Positions 6,721-14,457 of a stretch of 16,685 bases of DNA are shown here, piece by piece (the first letter of the stretch is position 1; every line of letters begins with the position of its first letter). The notes below the pieces were generated by a model. The model ran no database searches. It had not been told where the DNA came from and worked only from the letters and a program-made list of their open reading frames with translations. The position numbers and the translations under genes are program-made. This DNA is from an uncultured Hungatella sp. (lineage in GTDB: Bacteria > Bacillota > Clostridia > Lachnospirales > Lachnospiraceae). The stretch covers positions 1-16,685 of the forward strand of contig CAUEKH010000021.1 in NCBI GenBank assembly GCA_959018155.1. The letters are read 5' to 3'.

Positions 6721-9700
6721 TTAAAAAGATGAGCAGGCTGATTCTGATTCCAGCATCACTTCCGTCTCCAGTCCATCACGGCAGATAACCTGAAGCGTTG
6801 TGGCCTCCCCCTCAGCCGGATAAACAACGACATTTTGCGGGAGCGGTCCATGGGGCAACCAGATTCCTTTCAATTCGATGGAAAGTGTGGACGGACTGCT
6901 TTCCTTTCCGGCGTCCTCATCGCTCATAATTACTGTATCGCCCAGACCGGCAAGCGGCGGTTTAACGAGGTGCAGATCCGGATCTGATACGGTGAAAGAG
7001 ATAACACGCCCGTGAAATTTAGAAGGTGTAACCGGTTTAATCATAATCATGGCAGGCGCGCTGACCCGCAGGAGATCGCCGCACAGGATGGGAGATGCGG
7101 CGTCAAAGATGGCATAACCGGTCGTTCCATCCGGAAGATAATGGGCAATGTGGGCAGTCTTGTCTTTCTTCAAAACCTGGAAGGAAGGGGTGTTTAACTC
7201 TTTTTCCAATTCTACCGGGGAAGTCTGGACGAGAATCGTATACTGATACTCTCCATTCACCGGCGCAGCGCCATGGTCGAGCCATGCGGTGGCATAGGCG
7301 CCGGAGGTCTGGCGGGAATTATCATGAAGCACCGAATTCTGAACCGTCATGGACAGGTGCAGGCCGCAGGCCTCCGGAATCAGATATCCATTTCCATACG
7401 GATCCATCAGGCAGCAGGCATCGTGGCTGTTCTCACTGAGAATAATGGGATTTCCCGCCGGCAGACCAGAACGCTTCGCCAGCAGATCAGACTGTTCTGC
7501 CGCCAGCCCAGAACGCTTCGCCGGCAGGTCAGACCATTCTGCCGCCAGCCCAGATCGTCCTTCAGACGGATTAGGCCGTTCTGCCGCCAGCCCAGACCAC
7601 CTTTCAGACAGGTCAGGCCGTTCTGCCGCCAGACCAGACCACCTCTCAGATAGATCAGACCGTTCTACCGCCAAACCAGACCATCTTTCAGACAGGTCAG
7701 ACCGTTCCGACGCCAGCCCAGACCGCCCTTCAGACAGCCCAGACCCCTTCGCCTCCATATAAGTCAACACTTCCGACTCCGATTTCCCATCTCTGATGCG
7801 GACGGAATCATGCCCTTCCTGCAGATAGCACTGGAAGAGTGTCGTCTCCGTATTATGGCAGACATCCTCGTTCTCAATCCCGCTTCCCAGACAGAGAAGC
7901 TTATTACCAAAGAAAAACACCGATTTTTTCGCCCGGAAAGACGGTGTATACTGTGTGTCGTGGAGACTCATGGCAAAGAGGCCATTTTCTCCCTGGCAGG
8001 TCACGCCTCCCGTGGCTGTCTCATCGCTGAAATGGCGATGATTTTCCAGTGCGTCGACATACTTAAGCTGTTCATAAGGAAGGCGGATTACCGTTGTCCC
8101 GGGCCAGCGGCACCAGTCCCAGCCTTTGTCCAAATGCCAGCCGCTGTCCTCCGTGTTGACAGGATTCCCACAGCACAGAAGCTGGATAGAGCCGTACGAT
8201 ACGTACCGGCCGAAGAAATTCTCACACCAGCTGGCCTCGTAATCCCAGGAATACTGACTGAACGCTTTCACTGCCGCAAGCCAGTTTTCCTGTCTGTGAA
8301 TGGCCACAGCGCCATATGGTTTGATAAAACAGCCGTGAGGCTTAGGCGCTGTGGGGTATTTCTCCTTTGCGAGACGGATCATCATCTGAAGACTCCCAAG
8401 CGTATCGTAATAAGTTAAATCACAGCCGATTCTCGGGAAAATCCCCCTCGTTAAATAAGGTGATTCCGGATTCCAGTAGTCCATAAAGATCTCTGCCATT
8501 TCCTGATCCACCGGATCGGTGCAGAGGGCCATCAGGGCATAGGCCTGCATCATTTCCTGCATAATCGCGAGCCGGTATGGAAAACGCCCCGAAAGCGCGC
8601 GGGGCACATCGTAATGATTCGTCAAAATTCTCTGAGTAATCAGGGCCTTTTTTAAATTGCGCACAGAATTTTCCGACAGGGCAAAATAAGTGCCATGAAG
8701 AAGCCAGGCGATGACGGAAGCCATATGGAAGGCGTGGGGCGCGTAGGCAACCGTGTAGATGGCGCGGTGGTGGAACCCGGTAAAATCGGGTTTGATGTTG
8801 CAGGCAAACCCGGATCGGATGGCCAGCGCGCCATTTAACCATTTTAAAAATTCCTCCATGTACCGGACCCTCATCGGAGAGTTGTCAAGACACAGGATAT
8901 ATAACAGCTTATAGATGGAATGGGTGCGGATCTCGTCGGCTGTCACCTCCTGCCCCTGATAGTGGAAAATACTCCGGAAATTGATATACCAGCTCATGGC
9001 GTTCAACTCCCGTTTCAGCCGCCCTGTCTCTTTTAATTCCTTTTTCATCAGAAAGACAGCGTAACAGTACCCGGAAGAACGCAGCGTCTCGTGTTCAAGG
9101 GACTGGATGGCACTCCCCTCTGCCCAGCCCTGATCGTGGCAGAAATCAAACAGGGTGAGAATCTTCGCCAGGCGGGCGAGGCAGCCATTCCTCTTATAAT
9201 CAACCATAAGCGGAATAAATATTTTCGTAAATACGTCGCGGAATTCCGGCTGAAACCCGCTTCTCATGGCAAACAGAGGCGCACCCGTAAGCGTTCCGTC
9301 CTCATGACGCCGTATTTTAAGCATATCATAGCGCTCTAAGCCGAGACGGATATACTCTTCCAGCGAATGAAGCCGGATAGTCATGGGAATTTCAGCCGGA
9401 TCCGGGTTCTTACCGAAAATCCAGGTCGAAAGCCGCTCTTCAATCGTGGCAAAAGCCGCTTTCTCCTCTTTTGAAACCGTCTCGGCTCCCGTTTCGGCTC
9501 CTGTTTCGGCTCCCGTTTCCGCTCCCGCCTCCAGAGGTGCGATCCTGCTGTAGAATAAGCTGTCCCAGAAGCCTAAATGGCCGTTTCCGCGGATCTGCGG
9601 CATCTGGTAATCGTGATGGCGAAACCAGGGTGTCTCCTTCTCAAATAGAAACAGGTCAAGGAAAAGCGCCCCTCCCTCTGCCGGATTTTGCGGCGCATTC

Positions 9701-10182
9701 AGCCTCATGACCAGAGGCGCGTTCATCTCCCCCGGCACTTCCCCCACCTCGCTGTCCTCCCGGAAGCGGAACCAGAAGGCGCGCCAGCCGGTATAGTTTA
9801 AGTGAAAGGGAAGCCGGAAGGCATACGCCCCGGTGGCAAGCTGAGTTTCTGTGCAAAATTCAAGAACAAGGTCGTCATCTACGGCATTTTCATTGTAAAC
9901 CCAGCCCAGCATTCCGCCTTTTTCCGAGAAAAATGCCTCCTCCATCCGGGATAGCTGCCTGCCCTCGATAAAGGATCCGGGAAGCCAGTCCCAGCGCAGG
10001 GAAGAATTCCCGTGCTTGTAGTGTTTCTCTGAAAGTGAAAGACGGCCGCCGTGGACCCTCCATTTAGCCAGATCCTCTTTCCTTTCAAAGGATTCCACAC
10101 CTGGAATTTCATTTGGGGCAACGCTCCAGTTTGAGTCATCAAAATTTTTATCAATTTCAATCGTTTTGTCCATTTCAGTCAA
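6721..10182 (-). CDS. PL8 family chondroitin/hyaluronan lyase, cytoplasmic, with repeat insertions
   Basis: A 1153-residue polysaccharide lyase that should cleave chondroitin sulfate, dermatan sulfate or hyaluronan by beta-elimination to unsaturated disaccharides. Order of parts: a jelly-roll Lyase_N domain (about 28-185, with LSEKHYKHGNSSLRWDW), an alpha/alpha toroid (about 245-600) and a beta-supersandwich (about 620 on). Candidate catalytic residues are H471/H472, Y480, R533 (SGRFPYR) and E654 (ENFFGRYVSYG). GWDWCRWPGTTVIRLPYEQL (687-706) is a strong PL8 signature of the chondroitinase ABC type. No signal peptide is visible. The start is TTG 10182: GGAGGA lies 8 nt before it, and the next ATG is too far. 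It overlaps the preceding gene by 8 nt. Two tandem-repeat insertions (about 219-235 and 814-911) lengthen it relative to the usual ~1000 residues. Exact substrate range is not decided. Confidence 0.9.
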   Translation of the reverse strand: MTEMDKTIEIDKNFDDSNWSVAPNEIPGVESFERKEDLAKWRVHGGRLSLSEKHYKHGNSSLRWDWLPGSFIEGRQLSRMEEAFFSEKGGMLGWVYNENAVDDDLVLEFCTETQLATGAYAFRLPFHLNYTGWRAFWFRFREDSEVGEVPGEMNAPLVMRLNAPQNPAEGGALFLDLFLFEKETPWFRHHDYQMPQIRGNGHLGFWDSLFYSRIAPLEAGAETGAETGAETGAETVSKEEKAAFATIEERLSTWIFGKNPDPAEIPMTIRLHSLEEYIRLGLERYDMLKIRRHEDGTLTGAPLFAMRSGFQPEFRDVFTKIFIPLMVDYKRNGCLARLAKILTLFDFCHDQGWAEGSAIQSLEHETLRSSGYCYAVFLMKKELKETGRLKRELNAMSWYINFRSIFHYQGQEVTADEIRTHSIYKLLYILCLDNSPMRVRYMEEFLKWLNGALAIRSGFACNIKPDFTGFHHRAIYTVAYAPHAFHMASVIAWLLHGTYFALSENSVRNLKKALITQRILTNHYDVPRALSGRFPYRLAIMQEMMQAYALMALCTDPVDQEMAEIFMDYWNPESPYLTRGIFPRIGCDLTYYDTLGSLQMMIRLAKEKYPTAPKPHGCFIKPYGAVAIHRQENWLAAVKAFSQYSWDYEASWCENFFGRYVSYGSIQLLCCGNPVNTEDSGWHLDKGWDWCRWPGTTVIRLPYEQLKYVDALENHRHFSDETATGGVTCQGENGLFAMSLHDTQYTPSFRAKKSVFFFGNKLLCLGSGIENEDVCHNTETTLFQCYLQEGHDSVRIRDGKSESEVLTYMEAKGSGLSEGRSGLASERSDLSERWSGLAVERSDLSERWSGLAAERPDLSERWSGLAAERPNPSEGRSGLAAEWSDLPAKRSGLAAEQSDLLAKRSGLPAGNPIILSENSHDACCLMDPYGNGYLIPEACGLHLSMTVQNSVLHDNSRQTSGAYATAWLDHGAAPVNGEYQYTILVQTSPVELEKELNTPSFQVLKKDKTAHIAHYLPDGTTGYAIFDAASPILCGDLLRVSAPAMIMIKPVTPSKFHGRVISFTVSDPDLHLVKPPLAGLGDTVIMSDEDAGKESSPSTLSIELKGIWLPHGPLPQNVVVYPAEGEATTLQVICRDGLETEVMLESESACSSF
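7450..7743 (-). repeat. Fourteen 21-nt repeats (heptapeptides) inside the PL8 lyase
   Basis: Fourteen consecutive heptads of the form S(G/D)L(A/S)(A/E)ER or W, for example SGLAAER alternating with SDLSERW, at residues 814-911. Successive units alternate so that a 42-nt higher-order period is also seen. The array sits between SEVLTYMEAKG and NPIILSENSHDA in the beta-supersandwich domain, likely a surface loop. The array is in frame and free of stops in at least two frames on the opposite strand as well. Confidence 0.93.
9475..9528 (-). repeat. 12-nt (TGAE) tandem repeat inside the PL8 lyase
   Basis: Encodes AGAE-TGAE-TGAE-TGAE-T at about residues 219-235, in the linker between the N-terminal domain and the toroid. 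On the plus strand it reads as GTTTCGGCTCCC-like units. Copy number is about four. Confidence 0.85.
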
Positions 10183-10834
10183 GGCTGGATTCCTCCATGC
10201 GGTTCTTTCTGCATTCCGAAGAGCATTCCTGCAGAAGTTTTTCGAAAGCCCGGTTAAACATCCGGCTGTTGATCCATGCCATCAGGGCAGGCGCGGTAAA
10301 AAGCAGAGGCGGAAACATGGTAAAGCCGACAGCCAGGATGGCAAATTCGGCCATGACCATAATCAGGCTGGATGGCCAGTGGCAGATGGACAGAACGAGG
10401 GCATTTGCGATGGTGCGCCTGACTGTATTTTCAAATTTCGCAGTCATACCGTAGCACCAGGTAAAGGTAAAGAAAAACAGTACAACGGCGCAGAAAAATA
10501 AGGTCATAAGCAGAAATACCACGCCGTCTGCCCGGTTGGAACGGAAATACACAGCCAGATCCATCATGAGAAATCCGCCAAGCAGCAGTTCGATCACCCA
10601 GATGACAGTGGCCTTCTTAAAATTCTGCCGGAAGGCCTGAAAGAAGGAAGAGGTTAAATACCCCTCCTGATTCTTTACGTAAGCCAGCATGACCGTGTAG
10701 AGGGCGGCAGTGGAGGCCCCCACCGTGACGATGGGCAGAGAGAAGACGAGCCACAGCAGGCTTAGCCATACAAAATTCAGGATTTTATTCGTTATGTTCC
10801 AGAGCGGGCTGTTGATGGATAACAGATTTCCCAT
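10175..10834 (-). CDS. DUF624 (YesL-like) membrane protein
   Basis: A 219-residue integral membrane protein of the DUF624/YesL family, commonly encoded beside LplB/YtcP-type sugar transporters and polysaccharide lyases in Firmicutes; its molecular role is not established. Hydrophobic segments lie near the N-terminus (about residues 15-40), around 76-96, 102-130 and 150-190 from the chosen start. The N-terminal SINSPLWNITNKILNFVWLS and GASTAALYTVML are typical family sequence. I start at ATG 10834, which has AAGGAAGG just upstream, rather than the in-frame TTG nine codons earlier, directly after the GH88 stop. The last 8 nt overlap the TTG start of the PL8 lyase. An accessory role to the transporter or in sensing is a reasonable guess only. 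Confidence 0.85.
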   Translation of the reverse strand: MGNLLSINSPLWNITNKILNFVWLSLLWLVFSLPIVTVGASTAALYTVMLAYVKNQEGYLTSSFFQAFRQNFKKATVIWVIELLLGGFLMMDLAVYFRSNRADGVVFLLMTLFFCAVVLFFFTFTWCYGMTAKFENTVRRTIANALVLSICHWPSSLIMVMAEFAILAVGFTMFPPLLFTAPALMAWINSRMFNRAFEKLLQECSSECRKNRMEESSLD

Positions 10835-10861
10835 GACAGTTCCTTCCTTTCCTATGATCAA

Positions 10862-12043
10862 TTACCAGTAAGGGTTCCAGTCCTTCGAAAGACGGGTCAG
10901 CGCTTCCACGTAATAGTAGTCCCCCCACAGATTACATTCATCAATTCCGTGGTCGATGCAGTCGTTGTACGGAGTCTTTCTTCCGTAAACGCCGTGAAGC
11001 AGCTGTCCGTTGGACTGTTCAGGTGATTTGGCGCTGCATTTGTCGACTAAAACCTTCATCAGCTTTCGGGCTGTTATCTGGCAGGCTTCGGCCTCCTCTT
11101 TTGGTAAGTGGCGGGCCATTTCTAAGAGTCCGCAGGCGGTAATGGCACAGGCGGAGGAATCGCGCGGCTCCGGACTTCCATCCGTGAAGGTGAAATCCCA
11201 GTAGGCGATTAAGTCAGATGGCAGATGCTCCAGAAAATAGCTGGCTACACGGCCAAACAGCTCCGGATATTCCGGATTTTTCGTATAAGCGTAGCCTAAA
11301 GCAATCCCGCAGACGCCCCATGACTGGCCTCTCGACCAGGCCGATTCCGCGCTGTAGCCCTGGTGGGTCACACCCTTTAAGGGCGCCCCTGTGTCCGGGT
11401 CAAAGTAGTAGGTGTGATAGGTAGAGTAATCCGGCCGGATTACCACATTTAAAGCGGTCGTTAAATGGGCCTTTGCCAGAGTTTCATATCTGGGATTGCC
11501 CGTCTCCTTTGAAGCCCAGAACAGCAGCGGGAGATTCAACAGGCAGTCGATGATCAACCGGTAGTTGTCGCGGTTATCGAGAGAGCCCCACGCCTGGATA
11601 AACTGCCCTTTTTCGTGGAAACGGGAAGCCAGCTTATCGGCAGCTAACAGGGCGGTTTCCCTGGCCCGCATATCCCCGGTCAGCTTGTAGGCAGCGACGC
11701 AGGAAGGGGAGTAGAGGAAGCCCAGATCGTGGGTATCCGTCTCGATATTGTGATCAATACGATAGCGGAAGCTTTCCACCTGCTCCATGGCAGCGTCTGA
11801 AAATTCTTTCCTGCCGGTCTGTTCATAGGCCAGCCAGAGTTCTCCGGTCCAGAAGCCATTCGTCCACTGGGTATTGGGCGCCGGGCCGTAAAAATTGTGA
11901 TTGGAAAAAATGTGCTTGAACTGGTGGGAAAATTCTCCCAGACAGCTTTCCGTCTGCCTGACAGCTGTGGCCAGGGCTTCCTGAACTTCTTTATCGGTGA
12001 TTGGCGTCTGGGCGGCCAGCGCCGGGGTTACGGTTAATTGCAT
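10862..12043 (-). CDS. ugl: GH88 unsaturated glucuronyl hydrolase
   Basis: A 393-residue glycoside hydrolase family 88 enzyme that hydrolyses the unsaturated uronic acid from disaccharides made by glycosaminoglycan lyases, through hydration of the double bond. The two key aspartates are visible as D106 in THDLGFLYSPS and D166 in YRLIIDCLLNLPLLFWA. ESAWSRGQSWGVCGIALGYAYT and NLWGDYYYVEALTRLSKDWNPYW are also family hallmarks. No signal peptide is seen, as expected for this cytoplasmic enzyme. ATG 12043 follows GGAGGA and lies within the last 10 nt of the upstream lyase gene, so translation is probably coupled. In place of the streptococcal S-x-x-S-x-K segment linked to sulfated substrates, this protein has YGRKTPYNDCIDHG before IDECNLWG, so sulfate preference is uncertain. 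Confidence 0.93.
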   Translation of the reverse strand: MQLTVTPALAAQTPITDKEVQEALATAVRQTESCLGEFSHQFKHIFSNHNFYGPAPNTQWTNGFWTGELWLAYEQTGRKEFSDAAMEQVESFRYRIDHNIETDTHDLGFLYSPSCVAAYKLTGDMRARETALLAADKLASRFHEKGQFIQAWGSLDNRDNYRLIIDCLLNLPLLFWASKETGNPRYETLAKAHLTTALNVVIRPDYSTYHTYYFDPDTGAPLKGVTHQGYSAESAWSRGQSWGVCGIALGYAYTKNPEYPELFGRVASYFLEHLPSDLIAYWDFTFTDGSPEPRDSSACAITACGLLEMARHLPKEEAEACQITARKLMKVLVDKCSAKSPEQSNGQLLHGVYGRKTPYNDCIDHGIDECNLWGDYYYVEALTRLSKDWNPYW

Positions 12044-14133
12044 GAGTGTATTCCTCCTTCGGTGAATAAGGCCAGCGTTTTTGTGAGCTGTTCCTGATTT
12101 TCTGGTGCGTCGGTGACAGATAAGAGCGGTTTAAGAGTCTCTTCCTGCGGTATGGAGTCAGCGATTTTTACCATGACAGCAGAGAGTGAGACAGAAGCCA
12201 GATCGCCATTTTCTTTTCCGTACATGGTAAATGAGGCATCGAGGATGCAGCCTAAATCTTCTTCCTTAGAAATCAAATCCGGGTAAAGTTCCGTCTTTTT
12301 CCAGATGTTTAACTCTGCCTGGTCGCTCCAGAGACAGAAGACGCGAACCCCATTTTTCTCGAGAAGCACGGAATGGGCGGACACTTTCGTGCAGCTTACG
12401 CCGGGCATTAAGTGAAAACGCTGGATGTGGGGCGCGGCCATCCGGTTTCCGCGGTGAATCGTATCGCGGATTAAAAGGCCGCTCTGGCGGTGGAACCAGA
12501 GGCTGCGCTGATGGCGGCAGTAACCGTACGCGTCGTGGTGGGCGCTTACGTAGACGCCATCTGGCGCGGTAATCCAGACATCGACAGGAGTATCCGGCCG
12601 GTAGACGCCCCATTTATCCGCAAAACAGGAATCGGGAACGACAGGCGCGCCATAGGCCAGGACGGTGTTGTGCGATGACATATTATATAAGTAGCCTCTC
12701 GATAAATCGCCCTGGCGGCATTTGTGATAGATGGCCCTGGCGTATGGCTCTCCCACAAAGTCCTCCCCACCAAAAGAGAGACAGAGGGAAAGCATGTCCA
12801 TGTGGTTGTGGCCGGATTCCCCGCAGTCCGTCTTCACGGACATTAAAAAATAGTTTCCGTCCGGGCCGTAGGAATTTCTGGAACTGGCAAATCCGCAGGA
12901 GTCATCACAGAAATCGAGGGGGACCGTTTCCTGGCCGGCCGATTTTCCGTTTCGGATGGCGAGTACGCGCCGGCAGTATTCATTTTCAGCCGTCTCCACG
13001 CCGATATTTAAGATCGGGGAGACAGAGAGGCCGCCGTTATCTCCTACAGATGGGTACTGAGCCGTTGGGGGCGCAATGAGGGCCAGCGCGTTAAACGTGA
13101 GCGTGAGCCGCTGCAGCGCTTCCTTATTTAACAGAGTAACGTGATTGAGCCTGGCTGTGGTAATTCCGCGGTAGAGCATTTCACCCAGCGCAGCGCCGCC
13201 CCAGTAGGGGATGGAGTGTTCGTTATAGCCGCCATTTTTATTGAAGTCCTCCAGAACGTGGCGGGTAACTGTTTCGGCGCCCCGGTCCTTCATCGCCGCA
13301 AAAGCCGGTATTTCAGGAAGCAGAATGGCGAGAAGGCAGGGGACAATCCCTTTCTCCCATAAGTGGTGGTTATATGGCATATACGGCGCATCGTCGAAGC
13401 GGCGGAACTGAATTCCAAGGAACCAGAGGTGCTTAATCAGTTCAAAGGCCAGATCCGTACCGGCCTCGTAGGGAAGCCGTGTATACAAAAGACTTAAAAG
13501 TTCTGTGGCCAGAAAACCGGTGCTCATGATATCCCGCTCCTCAGTCATGGCGAAACGGCCGCTGGAAAAGTCGATATCCTCAACCACCAGCGGGTATGTC
13601 CGGAAAAACGCATGGAAAACTTCTTTGAATTTTTCCACAACCGCGGGATCCCCCGTCTCGTGATACAGAACTGCCAGATATTCAAACAGCTGGCCGCGGA
13701 CGAAGATGTCCTTGACGGTCCTGTGCTTCTTCCCTGTGTCAGTATAGAGATTGAACTGCGGCATATGCTCATACTCCAATCCCAAATCGAGTTCCAGTTC
13801 TCCGCCGGGCCGCACGTAAATCTGTTCTGTCAGAAGTTTTTTTCCGGCGTAGAGACAAAAATCTTTTAAACTTCCTTTTAATCCTATACACGACTGAAAT
13901 GCGTACGGGTGGCTGTCTGTATCAATGGGGCTGACCGGAAGCTTCCGATAGTCGAAGAGATAAGAGACATTTCCCCGCACCTCAAAATAGTGGACCAGTT
14001 CCTTTCTGGCATTTTCCATATCGTCTGCTTTCAGGGCATCGGCCACGCCCTTCAGTTCAGGCCGTGTTAAATCAAAGGCGGCAAATACTTCTTCATCGGT
14101 AACGAGCCGCTGATCACCGGGTATCTGAAACAT
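12034..14133 (-). CDS. Heparinase II/III family polysaccharide lyase
   Basis: A 699-residue lyase-like protein with an N-terminal alpha/alpha toroid (to about residue 365) and a C-terminal heparinase II/III beta-sandwich domain. Likely active-site features, numbered from ATG 14133, are YNHHLWEKG (N255-H256-H257), GGYNEHSIPYWGG (301-313, with a candidate catalytic Tyr) and GHNHMDMLSL (441-450), whose histidines match the metal/catalytic site of this fold. No signal peptide is visible. The family includes heparin, heparan, alginate and hyaluronan/chondroitin lyases (PL12, PL15, PL17, PL21, PL33), and I cannot place it with certainty. The neighbours PL8 and GH88 favour a chondroitin/hyaluronan or broader glycosaminoglycan substrate. 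ATG 14133 is chosen because GGGAGGA lies 7 nt before it; an in-frame TTG two codons earlier is too close. It is first in its operon. Confidence 0.88.
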   Translation of the reverse strand: MFQIPGDQRLVTDEEVFAAFDLTRPELKGVADALKADDMENARKELVHYFEVRGNVSYLFDYRKLPVSPIDTDSHPYAFQSCIGLKGSLKDFCLYAGKKLLTEQIYVRPGGELELDLGLEYEHMPQFNLYTDTGKKHRTVKDIFVRGQLFEYLAVLYHETGDPAVVEKFKEVFHAFFRTYPLVVEDIDFSSGRFAMTEERDIMSTGFLATELLSLLYTRLPYEAGTDLAFELIKHLWFLGIQFRRFDDAPYMPYNHHLWEKGIVPCLLAILLPEIPAFAAMKDRGAETVTRHVLEDFNKNGGYNEHSIPYWGGAALGEMLYRGITTARLNHVTLLNKEALQRLTLTFNALALIAPPTAQYPSVGDNGGLSVSPILNIGVETAENEYCRRVLAIRNGKSAGQETVPLDFCDDSCGFASSRNSYGPDGNYFLMSVKTDCGESGHNHMDMLSLCLSFGGEDFVGEPYARAIYHKCRQGDLSRGYLYNMSSHNTVLAYGAPVVPDSCFADKWGVYRPDTPVDVWITAPDGVYVSAHHDAYGYCRHQRSLWFHRQSGLLIRDTIHRGNRMAAPHIQRFHLMPGVSCTKVSAHSVLLEKNGVRVFCLWSDQAELNIWKKTELYPDLISKEEDLGCILDASFTMYGKENGDLASVSLSAVMVKIADSIPQEETLKPLLSVTDAPENQEQLTKTLALFTEGGIHSCN

Positions 14134-14168
14134 AATCAAATCCTCCCTTTTGCTTTTATGCTTTTATT

Positions 14169-14198
14169 AGTATAATTCCAGTAGGAAAGAAAGAACAA
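14169..14198 (-). promoter_or_regulatory. Promoter of the lyase operon
   Basis: On the minus strand a good -10, TATACT (14174-14169), lies 18 nt after TTGTTC (14198-14193), a poor -35. The 26-bp operator begins 7 nt further upstream. A poor -35 beside a bound site suggests activation. The predicted start near 14161 leaves a leader of about 28 nt. Confidence 0.6.
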
Positions 14199-14205
14199 TG
14201 ATATA

Positions 14206-14231
14206 TTTTTGCAAAATGATACTTTTTTGCA
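14206..14231 (-). promoter_or_regulatory. Operator candidate facing the lyase operon
   Basis: Read on the minus strand it is TGCAAAAAA-N9-TGCAAAAA, two half-sites exactly 18 nt apart. It matches the element at 14338-14363 in inverted orientation with three mismatches in 26 positions, all in the spacer. Two direct half-sites spaced by under two helical turns next to a weak -35 resemble AraC-type activator sites; the regulator is not in the window. Confidence 0.65.
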
Positions 14232-14337
14232 GGCCAAAAGGGAAATCAGCACAGAAATCAGGAAAAAAATGGCATTTCGAGAAGGAAAACAGGAGAAAGT
14301 CCGCATAAATACTGGCTTTTCCACCGAAAAAGACGGC

Positions 14338-14365
14338 TGCAAAAAAGTGGTATTTTGCAAAAAAA
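14338..14365 (+). promoter_or_regulatory. Operator candidate facing the transporter operon
   Basis: TGCAAAAAA-N9-TGCAAAAAAA with the same 18-nt half-site spacing as the mirrored copy at 14206-14231. It ends one base before the stretch expected to hold the -35 of the solute-binding protein promoter. Confidence 0.65.
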
Positions 14366-14378
14366 CGGGAATTGCGGC

Positions 14379-14395
14379 TGCAAAAAATGTATGAT
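14379..14395 (+). promoter_or_regulatory. Third TGCAAAAAA box and probable -10
   Basis: A fifth TGCAAAAAA half-site (14379-14387) lies 23 nt after the previous one and overlaps the spacer of a probable promoter with -10 TATGAT (14390-14395). The matching -35 position (about 14367-14372) reads GGGAAT, far from consensus, so activation would be needed. The extra half-site could allow repression when occupied. Confidence 0.4.
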
Positions 14396-14457
14396 AAGGT
14401 CAGTGCAGGACAGGCGGTAAGCCAGGTCGAAAAAATTTAAAATGGAGGAAGAAGTTC

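Noticed and set aside
7450..7743. CRISPR-like array
   Set aside because: The 21-nt units are contiguous without unique spacers, drift gradually, and keep the PL8 reading frame.
7273..8418. Long open frames on the plus strand across the PL8 gene
   Set aside because: They run antisense through the heptad array and the conserved lyase sequence, have no ribosome site, and read as Arg/Ser/Pro-rich repeats; the PL8 frame has clear family motifs.
11984..12043. Signal peptide at the GH88 N-terminus (ALAAQT resembles a cleavage site)
   Set aside because: There is no basic start or hydrophobic core, and GH88 enzymes of this type are cytoplasmic.
14136..14360. 74-codon minus-strand frame in the divergent control region
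   Set aside because: It overlaps the operator and promoter, ends against the lyase start, and is translated from T-rich sequence without a ribosome site.
14206..14365. Terminal inverted repeats of a small transposon (MITE)
   Set aside because: The arms have internal 18-nt half-site spacing and sit next to promoters on both sides; no target duplication was seen. It is kept as an alternative only.
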